A DNA stretch of 64,000 nt. Origin: Maratus speciosus (Eukaryota; Arthropoda; Arachnida; Araneae; Salticidae). The number at the start of each line of letters is the position of its first letter. Positions within the stretch are counted from its first letter, which is position 1. The notes under the pieces were generated by a model. The model was not told the DNA's origin. It was given only the letters and a program-made list of their open reading frames with translations, and did not search any database. The stretch is from contig OZ010786.1 in assembly GCA_963932465.1 (NCBI GenBank), forward strand, positions 593,267,038 through 593,331,037, read 5' to 3'. The position numbers and the translations under genes were made by a program. This document shows, in pieces, positions 55,127 through 64,000 of the stretch.

Positions 55127-55734
55127 TTTTTTTTTTTAATTTTTTAAATTTAATTGTTTTTTGCACGTTATAATCTCTATGGTTTCCCTTATAATGCATG
55201 GATAGAATAGACTGGAGGGGAAAATTATTTCACTTTTATTGAAATTTATTTGGATGAATTCTTCTTGATAAAATCTTGCCGGGGCTGGGGATTTATATAA
55301 TAATGCTTAATGTGAAAGAATACGTGGAAAACGGAATGATGGCGTTTCATAGACCGTGCAAATCTAGAATAGTTTTATTTATTTGTTTTGAAAATGACTC
55401 GGAGTGAGTCGAAACATCTCAACGGGCGAAATAAACGTATTTTTTCTGGTTTTAAAGTTTTAATTTACATTTTTAACATTTGAAATTAGTATAGTATTAC
55501 AAGGTGTTAATTTGCTACATATCTACCCTAATGACATAATATTTTATGCTTTTACTTTTAGTGATTGATAAGGCAGAACTTATTGAAGGAGGAAATACTT
55601 ATAGACTCTTTGCATTATTCAAGGGATTATGACTGATCATGTGGTAGAAAAAATTTTGTTTTGAAAGTTTGTTTTTCATTAAGAAAATATTTTTACATTA
55701 TTTTTATTTTTTAATTAAAGGTAATTTTTATATA

Positions 55735-56499
55735 CGAGACGTGTGTTTTAACCTAGTACCGTTTCGATAGAAAAAAAAACACAGCCCATTTTATTCTTCA
55801 ATCTTATTTTACATGAAAACCTATCGTATCGTAAGACCAATTTTTGTATTCCTTCCTTACAGGAATTTTCCGCCTGCGGAGCTAACTACTGCATAACTGC
55901 CGTTTTAATGTCGTCATAGTCTTTGTACAGCTGACCGAGCTTTTTAAGAGTGGGAACAAAAAGTAGTCATTTGGCGCTAGTTCAGAGCAATGTGCAGGTG
56001 CCAATCAACAAGGTATAAACGTTTAGTAACAGGCATAACAAAGCTCACAACTGTCCAGTAGGTACTGCAGAAAGGACGACGATCTAGGTGACTGTCAGTT
56101 TTATTGCCGATACGTGGCAATTAGGCGATCACCCGACCCGTTACCAGGTACTAAACCCGTTTAGCTGACCCAACCGGTAGGTAGGGGCATGGTCACCGGT
56201 TAGTTAGAAAGAAACAAAGACTCTCATAGCTTTATACAATTGGAAACCACTTCATCACCATGTGTGTAGACCTGGCATATCTCCAAGTATTCGTTGTTCT
56301 TGAACTTAAAGCAGAAAATTCAACTTGACGATCACTGCTAAAACGAATATGTCAAACATGATACCATAAGTGATACGAAAATTACGTTGAAATGTAGATT
56401 AAGGTCCTAGCTTTCATGTTAAAAAAAATTTGTAAAAAAAATGGGCATGTGTTTTTTTTAAATATCAAATGGGTCTTGCTTAAAAAAAAACACCCCTCG
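55735..56499 (-). mobile_element. mariner-like relic
   Basis: CGAGACGTGTGTTTTAAC at the left and AAAAACACCCCTCG at the right are imperfect inverses of the CGAGGNGTGT type common in mariner elements. TA flanks the left end and a decayed CA the right. It is 765 bp long, so internally deleted. A transposase C-terminal fragment on the minus strand lies at 55815-56005. Confidence 0.65.
55815..56005 (-). pseudogene. mariner (DD34D-type) transposase C-terminal fragment
   Basis: On the minus strand the frame reads HCSELAPNDYFLFPLLKK, then a stop within VMQ-stop-LAPQ, then EGIQKLVLRYDRF. LAPxDYFLFP is the conserved block holding the third catalytic Asp of mariner transposases, and GIxKLVxRYDxC is the next conserved block. 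The N-terminal DNA-binding part and the first two Asp residues are missing, so it is inactive. Confidence 0.75.
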
Positions 56500-58339
56500 C
56501 ATTAATAATATAGCTTATGAACTGCATTCTGTATAGCATGCCATCTTTAAATAAGAAAATCGTTCATTTTTTTTATATAAATTTCAAAATTATTTTTTGA
56601 CTTCGAAAGAAAGTTATATATATCCTTCTGAGACCTGGCAACCATTTAAATGGTTGTTTTGCTTTCTCCTTGTAATTCTTTCGTTAAATTTCATTGTAGC
56701 AATCTAAAACCTGTTGGTTTTGGTAATGTATGAATCAAAAATCAACATTCAGCTTTTGGATTTTGGCAACGATAACTACTTTGTTTACAAAATGGCGTAA
56801 TAAATGAGTCAAGTTGGAATTCTACGTTCTGCGGGTAATTTTCGTTTTTATGTTATTTTAATTTGTTTAAACTATTTTTATTTTGCAATTTTAAATCAGA
56901 TGTTAATGCTTGCCTTATGTTCTTTATAATAAATTCTATTCTTTCCCATACTTCTCGCATTTTTTTAAATTACTTTAAAGCGAGTTATGGCTTGAACACC
57001 CATTTAGATGGATGTGCTGTAAAACAAAATAAAAAAATCTCAATTTAGTAATTTCTTTAAAAACGTCATTTTTGATGCCTATTTGTTGAAAAAAAAATCA
57101 TATTTAAAAGAAATTATGCATTACCTTTTGTTTGGGTTTCAGGAGGATATATACATATGTGACGATTTCACTAAAATCAGTGGGCGTTTACCGAAATTAC
57201 TTGGGTTTCCAGTTTAAACAGCACAGGCGCTTTAGGCCGATTGATTTATTGAGAATAAAACAGGCGAAGAACACAATAATTCGGTATATTGAAATGTAAT
57301 CCAACTTTATTGGCATACTCAGAATTGGCTTTAGTGGGAAATGCTCAAAATAACCGATGAAAAAACAATAGATTTCACTCGAATCAATAACTCATTTAAA
57401 TCATGTTCTCTTCTGCTTTCCACACGATTTCAGAGTTCTACTTATTCCTTTGTTATTGCACATATTCCGTAAACATCGCCGTACTCAGCTCGATATGATT
57501 TCTCTCTTCATTCCATCACCATACTCTTACTACATTCGTAAACTCATTAACATAGCTACCCGTACATCTCCATTTTCCATAAACTGACCAACTCATAAAC
57601 TGACTGACATTTTCAGTACAGATCCTACAGAAAATATTCTCTCATAATATCTCAAACTTTTCCAAAACTCTCAAAAAGCTCTCGAAGAACTCTAAAAAAA
57701 AAAAAAGAGAAAAAAAACACACAGTTTCCGGTTCTGCGATTGTATTTATAACCCCTTGGCTCAAAGTTACAAATTATGTCAGCTGATCTTTCTCTCCCAA
57801 TCATAATTGCTTTTTTGACGGTTTATTTACATTTGCGGTAGGATTAATCTGGGAGTAAATAAGTCTCCAGGCGCGAAACATTGATCTAGAACTTTCTATA
57901 TTCCTGACCCCAGACGCATAAGGTGTAAACAAAAATTAGAGATTACATATAAAAATAGCTTTTTTCTCCGTCAGACGATAAAGAAAAATGAACTTAGCGT
58001 CGCGGAAAAGTTTTAAGCATTGAAATATTCTAGTTGGCACCTGGATAGTTTTTAATAAAAGAATGGTTTAAATAAATAGGTTTTTTAGACGTGATAAATT
58101 ATGAGTTATAATATTTTAGAAATTAAATAAAGATTTTAGAGGGGTTTAATATAACCGGATTTAATTGCGAATTTTAATAGGAATGTAAATAAAAAAAGGT
58201 TTTATTAAAGAAATATAAATGGTTAGAGCCATTTTGTAGATTTACGCAACCGATAAACCGCGAAGTAATGTTTCAATCGCCATCATTTCTACTGTATAAG
58301 TTTCATTTAATAGACAAACTTTTCATCAATTTCGTTTAA
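56500..58339. other. Unassigned sequence, partly C/T-rich
   Basis: 57380-57720 is unusually rich in C and T on this strand, with CTCATAA, ATAAACTGACC and TCTCAAA words, then an A-rich tract at 57685-57718. It could be a piece of an old LTR or untranslated repeat, but no second copy is present to confirm it. No exon could be supported. Confidence 0.3.
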
Positions 58340-58721
58340 AATAAGTAACTCAATTTAAAGTCCATACATTGCAAACATTTAAAATACGCAACTTTTACTG
58401 CCATAGCGCAGGCACTTTTAGACAATACATGTTCACAGATGGTAATATTATTTTTGAAATCGTTTATTCACCTCTGTATATTATCTTAATATATTTTTTA
58501 CACCACGTAATATACTAAAATTTAGTTAACCTTAAAAACGCGTACCGCATTTGAATACACTCTACCAGCACATATCGCTGATAGTTAGTCCAGTATCCGT
58601 ATTCGTTTATGTTATTATTTCCACATGTTTGTGTTATTATTGTACATATATTACTGATTGACAAATGCTAAGCACTTGAAAATGTTTAGAAAGCATGTAG
58701 TAATGCATCTAGCAATTAGTA

Positions 58722-59099
58722 TAGCGATGGGCAAAATGAATGATTTTATTTTTCGAATAAATAATTCGGGCATACGCAAAAGCGCAGCTGCCAACTTTTA
58801 TTATTATTATTATTTTAATGTCTACCAGAAATTTTGTATCGAAAAATATTATTTACGAATTTAGTTCTTGATTTAATATAAGGAATCCCTAAAAATGTAA
58901 AAATTCTTTTTATCTCCAAAATTTCTGAAGATAACTGATTAAAAAAATTGCCAAAGTTGGCAATCATGATTTAACCTCTTTTTTTACTAAATTTCTGGTG
59001 GCATCTGATTAAATATATATACAAAGGTTGAAAACTATGTTTTTGAGCATGCCCGAATGATTTATTTGATAGTAAAATCATTCATTCTGCCCATTACTG
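58722..59099. mobile_element. Palindromic MITE with TAGCGATGGGC ends
   Basis: GATGGGCAAAATGAATGATT at the left mirrors AATCATTCATTCTGCCCATT-like sequence at the right, with inner pairing through AATAAATAATTCGGGCAT. A smaller inverted pair, TGCCAACTTT and AAAGTTGGCA (58790-58963), lies inside and may be a second nested MITE. A short (TTA)n run lies at 58799-58813. Confidence 0.65.
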
Positions 59100-59213
59100 G
59101 AATTTCATTAAGTTTGAATCGGTGTAACATGACTTAAAGACACTGCAATGAATTTTCCACTTTAGATAGATTATAATAGAAAATCATTTCTTTTTGCATC
59201 CCTGTATACAAAG

Positions 59214-60274
59214 TACAGTGGTGGGAAAAAAAACTAAACACCACTTACTAACTCCTCAAAAAATTATCGTAGAAGAAAGTTACTGGTACCGAACGATTGG
59301 AAATAAAGTCTACTTTTAAATGATGTATATAAAATTTGCTTAGAGGGCCATCTACATATTAAAATAAACCATCTTTTTTTCAATAGCAGTACACAATTCT
59401 AACAGCATAAATGAACTCTAAACCCTTCAATTAGCCTAAAAACATATTTTTATGCAATTCGTACCATAAGTTTCCGAGAAATTAATTATTTTAAAACGAG
59501 CGTATTTTAAGGGCTGTATCCAAATTGAAGTTCGGTACTCGATTTTTAACCGAGAGAGCCCCCTTCTTGATCAATGCACCTCTCAAGCAGTCAATGAAGC
59601 CGGCTAGATTACAAGACAGCAGAAGAAATTTCAAAATATCTACTCACTTCTATCATAGATGGCCCCTTAAACCATCATTTTGCCGTTTTTTAAGCATAAC
59701 TTGAAAACTACTTGGAAAACTAATGTGAAATTTTGGATTTCCATAAAGCAGGGCTTAATAAATATAAATCCATCAAAAAATTGTAGGTTGCAATTCATAT
59801 TTTTTTTCGAATATCAATTTCATAATTCATAATTCATATAATAAAATTATAAAAATTGCAAATTCAGCGTATTTATGTTTGGGTATTTTAGTGCTATTGC
59901 CACGCGAAAAATTACCACATTAGGAGTATAATTTCAGGAGATATTATTGAAAATATGAAAATGTAATTTAACATTAGAAGCACTAAATTTTGAATGTTCA
60001 TAATGCAAAAACTTATCATTCAAATCACTTGAAATTTGGTGTCTGGGCATAGTTTGAACCGAAGATTTGAAATATCTCGTTAAAGTTGGGTATTGCCATT
60101 GAAAAAAAGGAAGTTTGGATTCGTTTTAATATGTAGATTGTCCCCTAAGCAAATTTTCTATACATCATTTAAAAGTAGACTTTATTTACAATCGTTCGGT
60201 ACCAGTAACTTTCGTTTACGATAATTTGTTGAGGAGTTAGTTGGGCATGTTTCCTTTTTTTTTCCACGACTGTA
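59214..60274. mobile_element. Tc1-like MITE with long terminal inverted repeats, copy C
   Basis: TA plus CAGTGGTGGGAAAAAAAACT at the left and TTTTTTTTCCACGACTG plus TA at the right. It lies in the opposite orientation to copy A. The interior words ATTTCCATAAAGCAG, CCTTGATC-like and GGTATTTTAGTGCTATT are shared in inverse order. It lacks the G run and the hAT-like insert. Confidence 0.85.
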
Positions 60275-60404
60275 CAAATAACGTTCACTGCATATTAAAT
60301 GAAAAGCTTGTTTTAGTTTACCTCATGGTTACATATTAGTTAAATTATATTTGAAGTAACGTATTATCATTAAAATTCGCCGCAAACATTTATCCGCGTA
60401 GTTC

Positions 60405-60614
60405 TTAACCCCTTGAGGGACGGTGAGATATATTTTATTCCATCTACGATTAATGAAGATTTGCACCGGAAAAATTTTATGAAATTTTACTTTTCCAACT
60501 TTGGTGGAAAAAAGTCGGAAAATTGCGTTTCCTTGTTTTGGAATTTTTTTTTTCTAAATTTCCGGTGGGAATTCCGCATTACACAAACGCATTTGCTTGC
60601 CCCTGAGGGGCTAA
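60405..60614. mobile_element. piggyBac-like MITE, unoccupied sister of 49193-49607
   Basis: TTAACCCCTTGAGGGACGGT opens it and GCCCCTGAGGGGCTAA closes it. The interior has CTACGATTAATGAAG intact, the empty site of the CCCTAGATC MITE. Confidence 0.85.
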
Positions 60615-60619
60615 TGTAA

Positions 60620-61640
60620 CAAAATTATTTTGTATATCCCTGCAAACGAATTATAAATGTTATTCACCCGATAGTCTATAAGAAGCTTATTGAAATACAC
60701 CAAAGTGGCGGATATTAGTTTATTTATTTTGGCAGTAGTGTCACATAATTCAATTATACCATAAGCAATTTTCTGCCATAGGTCATAATTGAATTCAATA
60801 CTTCGCGTGTCAACGCAGACGAACCATAACACTTATATTCCGGTGTGATTATGTAGTGACATAGGGGTTATGCTATAGTGAATCTTAAAAACATATATAA
60901 AAGTCATAAAAATCCGACAATATTTTCAAGAGTTACAGAGTGGATAATCAAACAGTAGTCAAGACAGACGAACATAAGTCGTAAATACTTTGCACCACTA
61001 GATTAACAGAAACATTTCTATTTTTTTTAACTTGTGACGACAGAGATTATTTTTTATTAAAACTTACAATTGCAATAACCTTTACGGCTTCATTTTTCAA
61101 ATAAAACAAAACACCAAAATTTTCTTCGAAATTTATGTTTGAAAAATGGAACTTTGTCTACATTCTTTCTTGTAGACTACATCATTTAAATTACAATAGA
61201 AAGAATCATGAGAATATTGCACAACTTTTATATTTTTTTAACAAAAGTAGAAAAATGGAAGGTGACTTATCATGTTGTTTGAAGTGGCATTTTATCATTA
61301 CTATTTCCAACTTTTCAGTAAAGATTTATTCATGAAATTTCCACCCCATTTGTCAATAAATGTCAAAATATTCTTGAACATTAGGATGCGTTATACCGTA
61401 TACCGTGGACTTTTATTGGCAGGAAAAATCTCTGAATGTTAAATATGAAAAGTTCTGTTATGATTTATAATATCCATTTCTTATGTTTTACGCAGAAATA
61501 AATTTTACGAGCATTCATATTGTGAGGTTAGGATGTAGTATAAGACATTTAAAGCAAAATTATTTTTAAATAAATGTAGATTGGCACATTTATAGTTATT
61601 TGGCCTTTTTTTCCTTCTTCATCGTTTAACTGTTAACTTT
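60620..61640. repeat. Paralogous block B' (matches 26060-27760)
   Basis: In order: TCCCTGCAAACGAATTATAA, TTTTCTGCCATAGGTCATAA, TTACAGAGTGGATAATCAAA, one unit of the GACAGAGATTATTTTTTATT type, then TTACAATAGA, GTTGTTTGAAGTGG and ACGCAGAAATAAATTTTACG. No open frame is shared between the two blocks. Confidence 0.75.
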
Positions 61641-61988
61641 TAACGTTTTCTAGCAAAACAATTGATTTAAATTTTTTTTTTTTAAGTTATGTTTCTTATC
61701 TGAGAATTATAAGTTTTTGAAATAATATTAGTGATTAAAAAAGTAGTTAGGTATAATATATAAATTTAAGTTATTGTTATGTTTATTTGATACATTTCAC
61801 TGTAATTGCACTGATCTTCTAAATATTTTTTATTAATATATTACCTAAATAAATGCGCAATACATTACTAAATATCCGTATGATACGAAAATTAAAATAA
61901 AAAATATAATTAAGAAAAATCCATGCAATGTCACAGTTTTTTTTTCACATTTTGCCTCCAATTTGTAATCTACCGGTAGCATGTCTAA

Positions 61989-62665
61989 TACTCCCTCCGT
62001 CCCAAATTAGTTGCGACATTTAGGTCGAAAATTTTGTCCCAAATTAGTTGCTACATTTCAAGTGGGTGGAGTCATAAATAACTCCCGATGCAGTATTATA
62101 GATCGACACCATTTTGTAAGGACTCTAACACCAGTATACCATAAAGATCATTTTCATCCTAAAGAATTAACTATTAATTTGCTAGAAGGTAGTTTTATGC
62201 GATTATTGGTGGAAGAATCCTTACAAAATGGGACGTGGCTTAAGAGCGTGCAAACTCTGCATTCTTTAACCCTTTCAAGGGCGGTGGTTAGAGGGTCTAG
62301 CCACCTAATTTTAATTCCAAAACTGACCACTGGCACCAAGAATATTTTAATAAAATGTTGTCTTTGTGGTAAAAGTGCAAAATAGCGTTTTGTTATTTAC
62401 TAAGAAGTTCGTTTGAATATTCTGGTGTAAGTCAATTATTTCATCATTTTACGAACAAAATTCCTCTGCCCCTGAAAGGGTTAAACTAATTTGGTACTTA
62501 TTTATGGAGAGATGGAGGGAATGCTTGGTAAGTAAATGTTGTTGATTGATAGCATAGCACACCGAAATCTCTGAAAAATATTCCAAAAAAATCATCAAAT
62601 CATCAGTATCAATAATCAGTACAAAAGTTACCAAATGTAGCAACTAATTTGGGACAGAGTGAGTA
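61989..62665 (+). mobile_element. Stowaway/mariner-like element, copy 2
   Basis: TA plus CTCCCTCCGTCCCAAATTAG at the left mirrors CTAATTTGGGACAGAGTGAG plus TA at the right. It is the better-preserved copy of the family at 29398-30545. A second CCCAAATTAGTTGCTACATT lies 35 bp inside the left end. A TTAA-flanked MITE is nested at 62266-62484. Confidence 0.8.
62266..62484. mobile_element. piggyBac-like MITE, TTAACCCTTTCAAGGGCGG family, nested
   Basis: TTAACCCTTTCAAGGGCGGT opens it and TGCCCCTGAAAGGGTTAA closes it. TTAA lies on both sides. It is 219 bp long and of the same family as 13363-13580. Confidence 0.85.
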
Positions 62666-62733
62666 TGAAAATAATAATTAAAACTAAACCTACCTGACGC
62701 AAACATTGAACAACATTAATTCAAAGATAAATA

Positions 62734-63442
62734 CAGTAAAATCCGGTGTATAACGCGCACATTTGATACCAGAAATAAGACAGAAGTTTGAGGGTGCGCG
62801 TTATACGACGAATATAAAAATGATAAATTTAAAAGTAAAGAAAAGATGAGTATAAAAAAGATAGATTTCTACATGTACCGTAAATACTGTTTATTTAAAA
62901 GAAATGATATTAACTTATGAATTTAAACATTTTGATTTTCCGAAAACATGAAAAATTCATCATATTCGTCTTCTGTTGTATTTTCAGGGACATCATCAAA
63001 TTCCGTTTCATCTTCACCATCACTGTCACTCTGATACATAAATAAGGAACCATCTTCCGTACCATCTACATTCTTAGATATACTACATCTCTCTAATGAC
63101 TTTTGAATTACGTCAGAATTAATTTCATGATTTTATTACCCACTCACACCCTATTGCTTAACTGACATGACGCATTTGGCCTCCTTTTGTAAATGCTTCT
63201 CACCTTCTAACATCCACGTATTGCTTGCCACTTCAGTATACCATTGTTCGACAGATTATGAAAATTCTTGTAAAGAATGACTTCAAAAAATAAGAGCAAA
63301 TAAATGTGTACGTACATTTCAGGTTCATTTGTAAAGAAAAGGGTGCGTGTTATACGGCGAATATATCTAAAAATAGAAAAATACAGTCTCAAATTGCAGG
63401 TACGCGTTATATACCGGTGCGCGTTATACGCCGGATTTTACG
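62734..63442 (-). mobile_element. pogo/Tigger-like non-autonomous transposon
   Basis: CAGTAAAATCCGGTGTATAA plus CGCGC at the left mirrors GCGCG plus TTATACGCCGGATTTTACG at the right, with TA at 62732-62733. Extra GCGCGTTATACG words lie inside each end. It carries a transposase C-terminal fragment on the minus strand. Confidence 0.75.
62923..63135 (-). pseudogene. pogo/Tigger-type transposase C-terminus
   Basis: The minus-strand frame reads EINSDVIQKSLERCSISKNV, then DGTEDGS, then a Ser/Asp/Glu-rich tail ending at TAA (62923-62925). The pattern of xxIxxSFxxCGISNxxDGTED followed by an acidic tail is the C-terminal signature of pogo/Tigger transposases. Upstream, KEAKC and VMSVKQ are readable in another frame after stops, so the gene is broken and its DDE core is deleted. 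Confidence 0.7.
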
Positions 63443-63645
63443 ATAGTTTTTAAATTCTAATCTATTTGGGTTATTATTTTGCAACAGAGACAACGATTTA
63501 AAGAACCCTTTAATAAAATACTTTTCTTGTGGATAGAAAATTCATAAGCTGCATTTTTGAAGTAATACATGAAAGTGTATGTTAGTGGAATCACATGGAA
63601 TCACCCTTTCAGGGGTTTGTTATGCTTAAGAAACCACTTAATTTT

Positions 63646-64000
63646 CGCTTAGATGCCGTATATTCCCTTGTCCGCCATCTTGGATGTTTTTAGATTTCTT
63701 TGCGATTTTATGTTGGCGATCTTTATCGATATGAAGCCCGTGTGACGTTTTCTGGCAACCCCGTTATCCAGCGAGATTGTGCTTCAGATTTCGCTTGGGA
63801 TTTTGTGCATGTGCTTTGATAACGTGTTGTATCTTTCTGTCTTTTTATTTTTATGTTAAATTTATTGGATGTATTTGATTGGCTATGGGTTTTGTTGTCC
63901 GTTTAAACGCTCTTGCTGTTGTAATCATGGAACTATTAATAAAGAGGAACTGACATATCCTTAAAATAGTGAAGCTTCAACTGTAACCGCTAGCAAAGGG
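63646..64000 (+). mobile_element. Second copy of the 32.3-33.3 kb hAT-like element, cut by the window edge
   Basis: TTAGATGCCGTATATTCCC opens it. The sequence CCCGTGTGACG, TTCTGGCAACC, TTTTGTGCATGT, TTTTTATTTTTATGTTAAAT and GTCCGTTTAAACGCTCTTGC follows the right arm of 32347-33294 in order. The shared part ends near 63930. The distal end is outside the window. Confidence 0.65.

Larger units (their letters stand above)
53939..55492. mobile_element. Inverted-repeat element with Penelope-type hairpin motifs
   Basis: The arms of about 170 bp are inverted: ATACTAATTTCAAAT, GTTTATTTCGCC and ATGTTTCGACTCACTCCG at the left pair with the same words inverted at the right, ending GAAATTAGTAT. In each arm GACTCGGAGTGAGTC-like hairpins are followed by GAAAC. 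That layout recalls helix II and the GAAA of hammerhead motifs in Penelope-like terminal repeats, although the CTGATGA part is altered. Another repeat (54249-55126) has inserted between the arms. No reverse transcriptase is seen. Confidence 0.5.

Noticed and set aside
57140..58000. LTR of a retrovirus-like element
   Set aside because: The C/T-rich stretch and a CAGGCGCGAAAC word suggested this, but there is no second LTR, primer-binding site or gag-pol frame in the window.
62011..62385. 124-residue plus-strand open frame
   Set aside because: It runs from the Stowaway-like element into the nested TTAA MITE, so its second half is a different element. The first half shows no transposase motif. 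A phrase similar to its MRLLVEESLQNG occurs at 30350 only because the repeat is shared.

Overview
This is an AT-rich eukaryotic window made almost entirely of transposable-element sequence. I found no exon of a host gene that I can defend. The only long open frame (36976-39048) belongs to a non-LTR retrotransposon. The repertoire is typical of an arthropod: an R1/I-type LINE with a C-terminal RNase H, many Tc1/mariner, pogo/Tigger, hAT-like and PIF/Harbinger-like elements, and a swarm of TTAA-flanked piggyBac-like MITEs. A spider or other arachnid is my best guess, but that is an impression, not a demonstrated assignment.

Layout. 1-8.8 kb: AT-rich sequence with two copies of a CCGACTG-ended repeat, a GGTACTACTT MITE, a large TTAA-flanked MITE and a 205-bp tandem duplication. 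8.8-12.75 kb: a hammerhead-like motif, a TA-flanked Tigger-like element with a transposase remnant, then a second Tigger-like relic split by a 1.46-kb fold-back repeat and by a tRNA-derived SINE with a 13-bp target duplication. 12.75-18.1 kb: a cluster of TTAA-flanked MITEs, two of them hairpins. 18.6-27.8 kb: TA-flanked elements, a local duplication carrying a MITE, a Tc1-like MITE, a TIR element filled with about 145-bp minisatellite units, and an array of about 100-bp units. 29.4-34.1 kb: a Stowaway-like element and a Tc1-like MITE with a hAT-like element inside it. 34.9-40 kb: two different 5'-truncated LINEs head to tail inside one MITE. 40.5-46.6 kb: nested MITEs (one with a Harbinger-like insert) and a fold-back mariner relic. 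46-53.5 kb: a diverged paralogue of the 8.9-17.9 kb region, a second satellite-bearing TIR element, and an 870-bp palindrome. 53.9-58.7 kb: an inverted-repeat element with Penelope-type motifs and a mariner relic. 58.3-64 kb: a paralogue of 25.9-27.8 kb plus further Tc1-like, Stowaway-like, pogo-like and hAT-like copies.

Several insertions can be proven inside the window because an empty copy of the same host repeat is also present: TTAA duplication for the CCCTAGATC MITE (twice) and TAA duplication for the Harbinger-like element. Beneath the mobile elements, 8.9-17.9 kb matches 46-53.5 kb and 25.9-27.8 kb matches 58.3-61.6 kb, in the same order and orientation and about 33-37 kb apart. This suggests an old large tandem duplication later filled with transposons.
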